Of a stretch of 64,000 bases of DNA, positions 11,301-21,600 are shown one piece after another. The position numbers and the translations under genes were made by a program. The stretch is from Carya illinoinensis (Eukaryota; Streptophyta; Magnoliopsida; Fagales; Juglandaceae): contig NC_056765.1 of the NCBI RefSeq assembly GCF_018687715.1, forward strand, positions 3,977,501 to 4,041,500, written 5' to 3'. The notes below the pieces were generated by a model. That model did not search any database, was not told the origin of the DNA, and was given only the letters and a program-made list of their open reading frames with translations. Position 1 is the first letter of the stretch. Each line of letters opens with the position of its first letter.

Positions 11301-14023
11301 TCTTATTCTAAAAAGGAAACAAGATACACAACAAACTCGAAACTACTAAACCATATTAAATACTCGTGACAATCCATTTTTCGAGAACACATCATACCTG
11401 AACATATTAACTCACGTCTAACTTGTGAAAAGAAAGACTTATAATAAACGTGTGGAATTCACATTCTACAATAGTCTCATACATGCAACACAGTACCCTA
11501 TATCTATAGTTATACCCATAGCCGATCCGCTCCTTCAAAGGAGCGACGATCCATTAAAGAGCGAAAAATTATGCTTATAAGCTTCTTATTTACGCACCTA
11601 ATACATCTTTTCCTTGTCAACTAGTGCAAAAGGTATTGGTCTTTTAAATCTTTTTATAATTGTAATGGACCCCATAATAAGAAGTACGTTTATACACTCT
11701 CTTATGACCCAAGAGACTAAACAAGCAGTCACCTTAGGCAAATGTACGGCTTTCTTCGTATCAGTCACCTTGCACAACTTTTTAGAGATAAAATACAACA
11801 TATGGCATGCTAAAGGTAAAACCTGATCAATATTTAAATCAAAGTAGTTCCAAAAAGAAAGAACCGAAAATTAATAACCTTAGGCACCAACGCTCTATAA
11901 GCTGGGCTATAGCCTTTTATCTGAAACGAACTTTTAGAGGATTTAAAAGAAAATCAGAGATTCCGGGTGTAGATCTTCGACGGTAGAGATATGATCATGA
12001 TGTCCATGAACTTCTAACTTTTGATCCTTCATATGATAAAGATAAAGGTAAGTGGTGAATGAGATTTCATATTATTTAAAAATGAGAAATTCTTGCTCTT
12101 TATAAAATTTCAATAGAACTTCAATTGTATCAGTGACTAATTATTTTGGAGTATAAATCATATAGTTCGGGCCTTCTATTAGGACGTTACAAGTAATACC
12201 AGAGCTTATCCCAACAGTCAGAAATATAGGACTTGAGCTGTGTCATCTACTACAGACAGACTTGATAAGGATATCAGGGATTTAAGGGTGATACCCCATA
12301 TGATAAGGATAAGAGTAGGTGATGAATGAGACCCCACATTGTTTAGAAAGAAGAAGTTCTTGATTTAATTTATAAGATTTCAATAGAGTTTCAATTGTAT
12401 TATTAATTAATCATTTTAGAGTATAAGTCATGTGATTTGAGCCTTCCATGGTTGGGGAGTTACACAACCTCTCATAGATAATCCACAATAGTTAATCCTC
12501 ATCACAACATCTCTCTTCCCCTTGTTAGAATTGGTCTTCTAATCATTCCCAGTCTTCTTATCCTTTTCAATTTACACATTTAAAATATAATATATCCGCG
12601 TACACACAAAAATAATTTAAAGAGAGCTGGCTATTTTACCATAGACTAGGTAGATTAAGAATAATTTGAAAATATTTGTTACTTAAAAAATTTCAAAGAA
12701 TAAACTCCATTTTCATAAAGCCATATATATAACCAACTATAGCTATCTCAATCTATTATTATTAAAAAACAATTTATGTTATTAAGCCACATCGTCTAGT
12801 ACTCTTTATTTGTGCTATTGATATATAACATATAGCATCAAGTTATGAAATAAAAAGATAATATATATCCAATCAAATTACTAACTTTTTTTTAATACGA
12901 GCTCTAAAATCTTCAAAGTATGTAGTTTTAAAAGTAAAGATTTTATATCAAAACGGCATGTATATTTGGCTAGGTTTCTACTTTATTTGAAGTTAATAGT
13001 CATTTAATTTTCCTAAAACGTGCTTTTTATTCGTCTTTTTTCCTTGGGCACCTAATTTACTCGTCTTTTTTGTTCTCTTTTTTAATTCACTTAAGCAAAG
13101 TTTGCAATGTTTGAGAATTAAGCATGTTTGGAAACTGGGAGTATCTTAAAATTTTAAAAATAATAATGAAATGGTTCGAGTGAATTTATTTTATTGAGTT
13201 TTTTAAAATGAATAAAAATATTATAAAGTTAAAAAATTGTTTGACTATCATTTTTAATATGAATTTTGTTTTGAAGTTTGCAAAAGTTGTATTAATTTTT
13301 ATATCTGAATAATGATCATTATGTAATGATTAGATAAAAGTGTTAAAATTTTCTAACATTACCCCTAGCTATGCAGTTGATTTTTGTTAGTTTTTTTTTT
13401 TTTAACAAATGCAGCTTGTGGAGAGAATTGTCAATCCCAAGATTAAAGAAAGTACTAACAAAAATGGTTTAACCCCGCGACAACTGTTTACAAAGAACCA
13501 CAAGAACATGAGGGAGAAGGGAGAGAAATGGATGAAGGGTATAGCATCCTCAAGTATAGTGGTAGCTGCTCTGGTTGTTACCATTACGTTCACTATTGTT
13601 TTTACCATTCCAGGTGGTTACAACCAAACTACAGGCTTTCCAATATTCTATAAGGAAAGAAAGTTTAGGATCTTTATAGTACTCGATACAATGTCCCTTT
13701 TTTTGTCATCAACTTCAGTCTTGAAATTTTTGGAAGTCCTCACAACACGTTACACAGAAGAAGATTTTCTTGAAGTTTTACTGAAAAAGATGATTCTAGG
13801 TTTTTCTGCACTAATGCTATCTTTTTTAACCTTGATGATAGCCTTTTTTTATGCTCTTGAAGTCATGCTAGATGGAATAAATATTCCATGTCATTTGTAT
13901 GTTTACATTATTATTCCAGTCATCTACTTCTTAAGGACTCAGTTCTGCATTCTTAGAAATATGATCAAGTCGACCTATTCCCGAGACATCTTCAATAGGA
14001 AGATGAAGGTTGGTTTTAACTAA
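5327..14023 (+). CDS. ankyrin-repeat / PGG-domain membrane protein (ACD6/ITN1-like), 12 exons
   Basis: Proposed exons: 5327-5684, 7019-7414, 7567-7716, 8149-8256, 8959-9057, 9545-9598, 9771-9824, 9964-10017, 10460-10504, 10601-10645, 10774-11225 and 13415-14023. All introns are GT..AG, and the sum is 2424 nt (807 codons plus TAA) with no in-frame stop. Residues 1-119 form a copia-gag-like domain (DUF4219/UBN2 type, LDKHNYPEWTIRVQTYLKG). Residues 120-301 hold ankyrin repeats (GQTAFHIAVTTGHAHIVREL and DGDGYTALITAL). Residues 302-370 come from a duplicated exon and 371-454 from five hydrophobic mini-exons. Residues 455-605 hold further ankyrin-like motifs (DDNILHMAGMI) and end in ALQMQRELQWFK. 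Residues 606-807 are the PGG domain with about four membrane helices. Relatives such as ACD6 and ITN1 are plasma- or internal-membrane proteins in defence and salt signalling. The role here is inferred from family only. Exon joins are unproven without cDNA. Confidence 0.8.
5685..7018 (+). other. intron 1 of the ankyrin/PGG gene, with repeats
   Basis: GTGAGT donor at 5685 and AATTGCAG acceptor ending at 7018. The intron holds an AT-rich MITE-like repeat (about 5880-6060) and a second AT-rich repeat rich in TTTAAACATGT-type motifs (about 6100-6500). It also holds a short GC-richer insert (about 6776-6905) with repeated GGCGGC/CGGCA words. The open frame before 7019 is intron read-through. Confidence 0.5.
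8060..9057 (+). repeat. tandem exon duplication inside the gene (exons 4 and 5)
   Basis: 8060-8256 and 8890-9057 match each other from the upstream intron (AAGACCTGGATTGACAGTA) through the exon (GAAACTCGTTTG, CCCAACGTTGAAA, GGCCGCCAAC) to the donor. Both exons are multiples of three (108 and 99 nt) and enter and leave in the same phase, so the duplication keeps the frame. The second ankyrin/PGG copy has one such exon (54270-54356, 87 nt), so duplication in this lineage or loss in the other are both possible. Confidence 0.75.
8660..8850. repeat. AT-rich MITE-like repeat in an intron
   Basis: A TTTTATTTTATTTTATTT run followed by an AT-rich core that resembles the MITE-like repeats at 14795-15125 and 29340-29545. 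It lies between the duplicated exons 4 and 5. Confidence 0.4.
9545..10645 (+). repeat. mini-exon array (five phase-1 mini-exons)
   Basis: Five short exons at 9545-9598, 9771-9824, 9964-10017 (54 nt each), 10460-10504 and 10601-10645 (45 nt each). Each follows a TTGCAG or TTGTAG acceptor preceded by a TACTGAAAAGATTTT-type tract. Each ends in G before a GTATACC donor, followed by a conserved TCTCCACTCCATCAAAATC intron start. All lengths are multiples of three and all phases match, so any subset can be included or skipped without a frame change. The encoded 15-18 residue units are mostly hydrophobic (for example VTAVLLRRLISVVLCLWA). A larger intron segment is also repeated (9364-9520 and 10089-10215). 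Confidence 0.8.
11226..13414 (+). other. last intron of the ankyrin/PGG gene
   Basis: A 2.2-kb intron with its donor at 11226 (AAGGTCAT) and acceptor TGCAG ending at 13414. It holds a TRIM-like element at 12022-12464 and an AT-rich MITE-like stretch at 13125-13330. The short open frames on both strands near 11600-11826 mirror one another in the same sequence and lack homology I can recognise. Confidence 0.5.
12022..12464 (+). mobile_element. degraded TRIM-like mini LTR element
   Basis: Two related direct repeats of about 170 bp (12022-12191 and 12289-12464) both start TGAT..C..CATATGATAA and end in GTTACA. Between them are 97 bases. These begin with AGTAATACCAGAGC, which resembles a primer-binding site for initiator tRNA-Met, and end with a GATTTAAGGG purine-rich tract just before the second repeat. 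There is no coding capacity. I found no matching target duplication, so the limits are approximate. Confidence 0.45.
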
Positions 14024-14432
14024 TCCATTGTGCAATATGGTGTTTTGCAACATAAACGTACGATCTCTTCGGTGGCAACGCAAGAGATTGCATGCTTGAA
14101 GGCTTCAGGTTTGTGCCGCTCAAAAGAATAGAGAGGTTCATAACTTTCTTCATTATCTCACCAGTTTAAGGGCTTGAGATCAAAAAATTGACAGATTTCT
14201 CGTTTGGTTGAAATTTGTGTCTAGTGTGTTTGTAATTGACAGATTTCTCGTTTGGTTGAAATTTGTGTTTAGTGTATTTGTAAGACTTGGATGAATTAAG
14301 ATTTTAGGTTTTAGTGTTTTTTGTTATCACTACTACTCTTTTTAACTCCATTTTTTTAGTTAGTATATTTCTTCCTATTCGTCTTCAATAGTGGGGTGGA
14401 GCTTATTTTCAAGCCTAACCATATTGATCTTA
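14024..14432 (+). other. 3' flank of the ankyrin/PGG gene, shared with copy 2
   Basis: It begins TCCATTGTGCAATATG right after the stop and matches 58723-59101 plus 63909 onward. It includes TGTGCCGCTCAAAAGAATAG and the AAGCCTAACCATAT stretch. It is probably the 3' untranslated region and flank, duplicated with the gene. A 46-bp piece (GATTTCTCGTTTGG..TTTGTAA) is tandemly doubled at about 14189-14287 here but single in copy 2. Confidence 0.6.
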
Positions 14433-14794
14433 GTTTTCATATTATTACTGATTTACTCTTTGCAACATCAACACCAACCCATTCCTTCGTATTCAAAGCC
14501 ATAAATGAAAAAAAGATCCAAATGAAAAATAGGAGAGAATGGGAGCGGGGAAGATGCGTGAGAAATACCTGATCATTCATCCCTTTTGAGTGCCTCCTTT
14601 GTAGTGTACTCTTGATCATCTACGAATGCATAAGCTTTGGACCTTTCAAAAATACTTTCCATTATAAATTTAAAAAATACACAATTTTATTAATAGTCAC
14701 TTTCTTAATCATTAAATAAACAAAAAAATAAAAAAATAAAAAGAGTAGTAAAAGGGTGATAGGAGGGTAGTTACGGGGCACAAGGGATGTTTGG

Positions 14795-15125
14795 GAACAT
14801 GTTTCATTTCATCTCATCCCATCTCATCACATCTCATCTTATTTACTTTTTAAATAATTTTTAAACATAAACACAGTTAAATTAATTATTACAACTTTAT
14901 CAATTTTCTAAATAAAAATAAAAAAAATAACTTAATTTTTTCAAATCTCTAAACAAAAATATAATATTTTAATAATATTTTAACTTTATAATATTTTTTA
15001 TTTTTTTCCTCTCCTTTTTTAAAACCCAATAAATATTTAACTCAAACTATTTATTACTATTTATAAATTATCTTATTACTATTTACAAAATTATCATATC
15101 ATCTAATTCTCATGTAATCCAAATA
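14795..15125. repeat. AT-rich MITE-like repeat
   Basis: It starts with TTTGGGAACATGTTTCATTT and a CATCTCATC run. Its core is very AT-rich, and it closes with CTCATGTAATCCAAATATAAAC, which is complementary in style to the start. The composition and word order resemble the repeats at 3195 and 4400 in inverse orientation. No target duplication was established. Confidence 0.45.
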
Positions 15126-15777
15126 TAAACACACCAATACAAATGGATTTTGTCCTTTTTTTTGTCTTTTTTTTAAACAGTTTTTAAACATCCACTTTTT
15201 TAATCATTAAGAAAAAAATTAAAATATATTAGTGGCCATATTTAATGGGCATACTTGGAAGTTTTTCCCAACGCTTCCAAATTTGGCGTTCGCAACGTTT
15301 CATTTTATCGATAGTGCTGATTTGATAAGAGCATCCCCATCCGGTTTTACTTCCCCATCCCTATAATTTAACTCAAATATTCATTTCCTCAAATTTATCC
15401 CTAAAATTTGTTTATCTTCTAAAAACCTCCTACATCCCATTCCCCATCCCTATCTCTATTCTTTTAAATAATATTTCTCTATTCTTTTTTTATTACTTTT
15501 TTCTCTCTCTTCCATTTACAATCTTAACTACTAACTGTTTTGTCTTATTATCAACTTTTTAAAATATCACTTTCTACTAAATATTTATTGGAGATTAAAA
15601 CTATCCAATACAGTATTTTTTTTTTAAATTGAAATTTGTAGGAATAAAATAAAATATTTTTATTAATTAGTGCATTTTCTAACGTGATGACAAATTTAAT
15701 TAGATCCGGACTCAATATCTCTAATGAACAACCGAAAGTCACGTATTGATGATGTCTAAAATTTTTTTATTGGATGC

Positions 15778-15919
15778 AACGGTAATATTTCAGCAACTTT
15801 TATTCAACGGTAATATTTTCTGTCTTAACTACAAACGGTAATATTTTTTGTTTTTTCTCCAACGGTAATATTTTTTATTTTTTCTCTAACGGTAACTTTT
15901 TTTGTCTTCTCTCAAACGG
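15778..15919 (+). promoter_or_regulatory. six AACGG boxes upstream of the Harbinger transposase
   Basis: AACGGTAA occurs at 15778, 15806, 15834, 15861, 15888 and 15915, spaced 28, 28, 27, 27 and 27 bases, each followed by a T-rich spacer. A TATAAATA lies at 15962 and the transposase ATG at 16046. AACGG is the core of MYB-type (MSA) elements, so a MYB-controlled promoter is a fair inference. Confidence 0.6.
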
Positions 15920-16657
15920 TAACATTTTTACTCCTATGTCAGACGATAGCAGTAATTCCTCTATAAATATGCAAACTCAAGCCTCATTTCCTCTATACAA
16001 ACCGAACTTCTATTGCATCCTTTCATCTCCTACTCCTTTCATCATATGGCTCGTACTTTCTTTCGCAAATTATTGACATACGTATCATCTGAAGATGAGA
16101 GCGATGTTCAAAACATGGAGGCGGATGGTCAGTCATCGAGGCGACGTGGCAATAGCCAACGTCGTAAGTTTATTCGACGTGATCATGTTCAGGGACACGA
16201 GCGTCTATTTCGTGATTACTTTGCTGAAAATCCAGTGTATCCCTCGAATCTATTTCGAAGGAGATTTCGGATGAGTCGTCCCCTATTTCTTCGTATTCTA
16301 AATGAAGTAGAGTGTAACGACCCGTACTTCGTCTAGAGAAGAGATAATGCCGGCCGACTTGGTTTATCTTGTATGCAAAAAGTCACCGCAGCACTTAGAA
16401 TGCTGGCGTATGGGGTTACTGGAGATTTTATGGGTGAATACATACGTATTGGTGAAAGCACCGCAATGGAGAGCCTAAAAAAATTTTCTGAGACAGTAGT
16501 AACTGTTTTCTCAGAAGAATATCTAAGGTCTCCAACTGCTAATGATATAGCCCGATTGCTTGCAGTTGGTGAACAATGAGGATTCCCAGGAATGCTGGGA
16601 AGCATTGATTGCATGCATTGGAAGTGGAAAAATTGTCCCGCAGCTTGGAAAGGTATG

Positions 16658-17789
16658 TGTTGAGGGAAAAATGAGCGTGTTGGCATATTCTTGTGAAAAC
16701 CTGTGTAAAATAGTGTTGTAACAAGTGTTGTTGCGGAAGGATTGAAGTGGGCTTGAAGTGTGCTCATTATTGGTCAAAAGAAGCGACTTCGCTCGACCCT
16801 CGCTCGACAGAGCGCTCGAGCGAACTCAGGCAGATTCAACCGCTCGACCCTCGCTCGACATACGGCTCGAGCGAACTCAGGCAGATTCAACCGCTCGACC
16901 CTCGCTCGACATACGGCTCGAGCGAACTCAGGCAGATTCAACCGCTCGACCCTCGCTCGACACTGAGCTCAAGCGAACCCAGGCAGAGTGTGTCGCTCGA
17001 CCCTCGCTCGACACTGAGCTCGAGCGAACTCAGGCAGAGTCGACCGCTCGATACTCGCTCGATATGGCGCTCGAGCGAACTCAGGTAGATTTCGGCGCTC
17101 GACCTTCGCTCGACCCTTCGCTCGAGCCAATGTTCCAGATCACTTACAATGTAGGGTTTTGAACGCCTCATTTGATGGGAACTATAAATAGAACATGTTA
17201 GCTTCTGTTCTATGGGTGGAGAATCAGAGCAAAAACCCTAAGGGCCTCCAAGAACTTCTTAGAGCAACCTCTCCCCCATTTGGTTGATTCTCTCTTGGAA
17301 AAATATTACTCCATCATAACACATTCAAAATCAACTCTTATTTGAGTCCATTGAAGTGGACATTGCTGTTGGCCGGAAGAGTCCGGAGCTGCCGTTGATG
17401 CAGAGATCGAGAGGTTCTCGTGGGAAGCTATAGGAAGGTCGGAGTTCCGACACTACATGCGTGTAGAGATCGAGTGGGTCACTCGTGGTGTTGCAAGCCA
17501 AGTTTAGCTACTACAAAGGTTTTGTGAGTGTTCTAAATTGGTTGTAACAAACTAAAGTTTCTATAGTGGATTTGAGGTGGTGTCTTACACCCGGAGTGGT
17601 TTTAGATTTTGAAGAGGTTCTTCAAATGAGTTTCCACTCCGTGAACAAAATCATGTGTTGATTATTTGTGTTATTTGTTTCATTTATTATCTGCTTGTTT
17701 GATTAATTTTCAAAAAGGCCATAAAAATTAGATTACACCTATTCACCCCCCCTCTAGGTGTAGTGTTGTGTAGAACCACTGCTTTTTCA
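16658..17789 (+). repeat. 5' LTR of the gag-only retrotransposon
   Basis: TG...CA ends. The first third is a tandem array (16790-17127), followed by a TATAAATA box at 17183 and, presumably, the R/U5 part, which runs to CTGCTTTTTCA. The open frames across the array in several frames are a by-product of the 51-bp unit length. Confidence 0.9.
16790..17127 (+). repeat. 51-bp tandem array in the 5' LTR
   Basis: Six complete 51-bp units begin at 16790, 16841, 16892, 16943, 16994 and 17045, with a partial seventh at 17096. The typical unit joins CGCTCGACCCTCGCTCGACA, a short variable piece, GCTCGAGCGAACTCAGGCAGA and a short tail. The unit equals 17 codons. The array lies some 55 bases upstream of the LTR TATA box, in the position of an enhancer. 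An identical array is in the 3' LTR. Confidence 0.85.
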
Positions 17790-17806
17790 ATTGGTATCAG
17801 AGCGGG
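17790..17806 (+). other. primer-binding site (initiator tRNA-Met)
   Basis: ATTGGTATCAGAGC directly follows the 5' LTR. TGGTATCAGAGC is complementary to the 3' end of plant initiator tRNA-Met, the usual primer for copia-type elements. Confidence 0.85.
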
Positions 17807-17858
17807 TTCACTCCGCTAGGATTTAGTTCCTGAGTGTGATCCTGCTGTAGTGGTTTAA

Positions 17859-19835
17859 ATGGATAGGTCTCAATCACTCACATCTCCACCATTTTTTGAT
17901 GGAAGTAACTATGCGTATTGGAAGGTTCGAATGAGAGCTTTTCTTAAGTCTGTGGATGAACGAGTGTGGACCTCTATAACAAAGGGATGGAAACAACCGG
18001 TTGTATTCATTGAGGGAGTCGAAACCCCCAAGGGTGTGGAAAATTACTCTAGGGATGAAGTCAACGAGTGTAGTTGGAATAGCAAAGGCCTAAATGCGAT
18101 ATTCATGGCCGTGTCCCAGGAGGAGTTCAAAAGAATCTCCATGTGTGAAAATTGCAAAGAGGCATGGGACATTCTTGAGGTTACCCATGAAGGTACCAAG
18201 GCTGTAAAAAATTCTAAACTTCAAATGCTGACCACCAACTTTGAAGAACTTAGGATGAAGGATGATGAAACTTTTGATGTCTTCTATAGCAAACTTAATG
18301 ATATTGTCAATTCTCGTTTTAATTTAGGGGATAGAATTCCTGAGGACAGAATTGTGAGAAAAGTCCTTAGATCTTTTCCTGAGAGGTTTCGTCCCAAAGT
18401 CACTGCTATAGAAGAAAGCAAAGACTTGGACAACATGAGAGTTGAAGAGTTGGTGGGTTCCTTACAAACCTATGAACATACTCTTCCTATGGATAAGAAA
18501 AACAAGTCCATAGCCCTCAAAGCTATTAGAGAAGAGTCTGGTGAATCTTCTGACGAACTTGCCATGAGTGACAAGGAGATAGCATTTTATGCTAAAAAAT
18601 TCAGGAAGATGTTTGCCCAGAAAAACCCAAGACAAGAAAAGAGAAGGTTCAAGGGTATCAATGGAGGTTCTAGTTCAGAAAACCGAGAAGGGAGGTATAA
18701 GAGAGAAACTAGAGCTGTCAATGACAATATTCAGTGCCATGAATGTCATGGTTTTGGTCACATTCGACTTGAGTGTGCAAATTACAAAAGGGCCAAAGAG
18801 AAAGCGAATGCTGCTTCCTTGACTGATAGTGAGTCTGAGTCAAGTGACTCACAAGAGAGTTCTCCCAGGAAGAAAAATTTCAACTACATGGCTTTCACTT
18901 CCTCTGTTGCAGGAAAAAGTCATAACAGTGAATCTGTGGTTGAAATTGAGAGTGTTTCTGAAAATGAATCCGGGGATGAAGATGACTTGCAGGAAATCTA
19001 TGAGAAGTTGTACAAGGAATGTGTGAAATTGAGGAAACTCAATAAAGCACATATTGAGGAAATAGATTTATGCAAAAGAGAAAATGAAGGGCTTCAGAGC
19101 AAACTGAGAGAAGCCATTGGTCTAACAGATGAGTTGCAAAAGAGAAATGTGACTTTGGAAGATAAAGTGACAACTCATGAAAATGAGCTAACTTTGTTAA
19201 ATACTAAGTTGCAAAAATTCTCCATTGGGACAAACCAGCTTGACAAAATCCTAGGTTTAGGAAAGTCATCTAGTGATAAAAGTGGTTTAGGCTATTTTGA
19301 AGAGAATCCTGATGCTCCTTCAAGCTCAAAAGCTTTCGGTAAAAATGTGAGAACCACAGTGTTTGTTCCTGAAATGACTGAGAAAAAGAAGGCTCATCCA
19401 TCTGAAAAGGGCAAGAAGCCTGTGCAAGTGCAAAAGTCTGTTCCTCCTCCCAAAAGACAAGGAGCTCGCAACATGAGCCCTATATGTCATCATTGTGGGA
19501 AGCTAGGCCATATTAGACCAAACTGTTTTAAATTAATGAGTCATTTTGTGCATGCTCCTGCATTTGTTAATAGTAGAACTGCTTATCCTTCTGGAAGGGG
19601 TAAGAATTACATGAATGACTCTAAGAATGTCTCAACCTTCTTGAGACAAAGACCTCACAAAGCAAGCCCCGTGTGTCATCATTGTGGTAAGATTGGTCAC
19701 ATCCGACCAAACTGTTTTGAGCTTAAGAGGCACACCAAGAAAATTGAAAAGCCTTTCTCAAAGAAATGGATACCAAGGTGGATCATCCAAAAGGGAAAGA
19801 CGCGAGCCACACATGGTTTTGGTGCTGTAGACTGA
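17859..19835 (+). CDS. gag polyprotein of the LTR retrotransposon (three zinc knuckles)
   Basis: 658 codons from an ATG 70 bases after the 5' LTR, uninterrupted. Residues 1-230 carry the copia-type gag domain (DUF4219/UBN2), starting with PPFFDGSNYAYWKVRMRAFL. A CCHC knuckle CHECHGFGHIRLEC lies near 293-306. Residues 380-460 are rich in Glu, Lys and Leu and likely form a coiled coil. Two more knuckles, CHHCGKLGHIRPNC and CHHCGKIGHIRPNC, lie near 543-556 and 606-619. Gag proteins assemble the particle and bind element RNA. No protease or pol reading frame follows. The intact frame fits the young LTRs and suggests the gag is still under use. Confidence 0.9.
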   Translation: MDRSQSLTSPPFFDGSNYAYWKVRMRAFLKSVDERVWTSITKGWKQPVVFIEGVETPKGVENYSRDEVNECSWNSKGLNAIFMAVSQEEFKRISMCENCKEAWDILEVTHEGTKAVKNSKLQMLTTNFEELRMKDDETFDVFYSKLNDIVNSRFNLGDRIPEDRIVRKVLRSFPERFRPKVTAIEESKDLDNMRVEELVGSLQTYEHTLPMDKKNKSIALKAIREESGESSDELAMSDKEIAFYAKKFRKMFAQKNPRQEKRRFKGINGGSSSENREGRYKRETRAVNDNIQCHECHGFGHIRLECANYKRAKEKANAASLTDSESESSDSQESSPRKKNFNYMAFTSSVAGKSHNSESVVEIESVSENESGDEDDLQEIYEKLYKECVKLRKLNKAHIEEIDLCKRENEGLQSKLREAIGLTDELQKRNVTLEDKVTTHENELTLLNTKLQKFSIGTNQLDKILGLGKSSSDKSGLGYFEENPDAPSSSKAFGKNVRTTVFVPEMTEKKKAHPSEKGKKPVQVQKSVPPPKRQGARNMSPICHHCGKLGHIRPNCFKLMSHFVHAPAFVNSRTAYPSGRGKNYMNDSKNVSTFLRQRPHKASPVCHHCGKIGHIRPNCFELKRHTKKIEKPFSKKWIPRWIIQKGKTRATHGFGAVD

Positions 19836-20696
19836 CAGGCATGCATTACATACATTACATGCATTTTTGTTTTATTTTGTTGTTGTTTATTTTTCTTGTT
19901 TGTTGTTGTCTAGTTTATTTATCGTTGTTTGCTGCCCCTACATGCACTTCATGATTGGGCTATATGATAGTGGGGTTGTTAATTCTAAAATCTAAGTGCA
20001 TGTGTCTTTTGAGATTTGTATCATATTTCTATATTTTACAAAGATTTGGAACATGAGTATCTCGTGTAATCTGTGACTGGCATCACACACTTCACTCCAA
20101 ACTCGGTCAATTGACATTTCACCACTTGTGAGTTTATTGGGGAGGCAATCAAAAGTGGTAGGAAGCTCTATCTTCATACAGAATTGACCACGGGCTAGAT
20201 GACCTCATCATGGTTCATTTGTGCAAAAATATGTATCTCAAAAGGAAAAGAAAAAGTGAAGTTGAAATAAAAATAAAAAAAAAAAAAAAAAAAAAAAGGG
20301 AAAAGAAAAGGGAGGGTGAAAAACAGAATAAGTTTTCTGTTTTCTTGAACATACTGAGACAAGTATTTAAACAGAAAGATTCAGGTCCTAGCAGCATTAG
20401 GTTTGACTTTCTGTGTCTTGAATGAGCTTCCCAAGCACCTATGGTTTCATGTTCAGCCCAACCCCACTCACGCCTTACGGTTGACATTTCTTGATTGAGC
20501 AAGAACCGTTTTAAACACGCACGTCTATATTACTTGTGATACTTTGTTTTAAACTGCGTGTTGTATGGGAATATGATGCTTCTCTACATTTGATATGTAC
20601 TCTTGGTGTGAAAATTGACATTCCCAGTATTTGTCCAAGTCATGTGAGTGTTGTGTGCCTCAAAACTGGGCAAAATGTGTTTTTCTGGAGGTCTCG

Positions 20697-20811
20697 CTCG
20701 ACACTCGCTCGACCCCGCTCGAGCGAAAACCGCTCGACAGCCGCTCGAGGGTTTTAAGTTCGCTCGAGCGAACGCCTGGTATAAAAACCCAGCGCCGCTC
20801 GAGCCGCTCGA
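20697..20811 (+). promoter_or_regulatory. internal CTCGAG-rich cluster with TATA-like box
   Basis: Several CGCTCGA and CGCTCGAGCG words surround GGTATAAAAACCC at about 20778-20790, and a pyrimidine-rich leader-like stretch follows. The layout (CTCGAG words, then TATA, then leader) repeats that of the LTR, although the sequence is not an LTR copy. It could be a second promoter or the remains of another element. No transcript start can be shown from sequence. Confidence 0.4.
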
Positions 20812-21600
20812 GCACAGTGGCCTCTTTCTCCCTCCCGTGCGATTTTCTTCCTCCTTTTCTCAAATTTCTTCGTTTAAACAAGTGTTTTCCTCCCGAAATC
20901 ATCATCAAACCAAGGTAAATCCTTTTCTCTCTTGTATTTTCGTGATTTGATGCTTTTATTTTAGGGTTTTCCGTGTGTTGTTATGCATTTGGGTTTCGGA
21001 TTGGGTGTTTGAGAGTCTTTCTTCGATTGTTTTTCTTTTATCTTGTTTTATTGAGGCTATTGTATAGCCATTGTTGGGATTGGTTGTATTTAGGAGGTTT
21101 TTGAAACTCCCATGGGTCTATACCCGAGTTTCTCACTTGGATGCACTCCAAGTGTTCGATAAAATGTCTCAATGAAGTGTGTTTTTGGTTTTTCATCATG
21201 CATTGGCATAGCATTGCTCCCATATCTATTTCATGTCTATCCTAGGTTTGGGACATCGTTTAACTAGGATTGCATTATGTTTTGAAGGTGTTTTGGTTTA
21301 GAATTGGCATTAGCTTGTAAATGGCTTGAGTTGTCATTGCATATGTGTCATGAATGTGGTTGGCATTAGCATGCATGTTGGTCTTTCACATGAGTAGGCA
21401 TTAGTATGCATATGGGACTTTTTGACCTAGGCATTTGTTATTGTTTTGAAAAATGGGGAGTGACATCGGGCATGCACCGAGTCTTGCATTGTTAGTTGGC
21501 ATTGTTGCGTCAGCTCAATGAGGATGATGAGGATACCGATGGTGATGATTGAGACCCTTGGCCTCTTGTGACAAAAAGGGGGAGATTGATTGTTGAGGGG

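Noticed and set aside
16747..17162. Repeat protein with 17-residue units (LDPRSTYGSSELRQIQP type)
   Set aside because: Open in several frames only because the LTR array unit is 51 bases. It lies within U3 of a retrotransposon and its copy is in the other LTR.
20210..20950. Overlapping small frames on both strands
   Set aside because: They overlap each other in every frame and cover an A-rich run and a CTCGAG cluster inside a retrotransposon.
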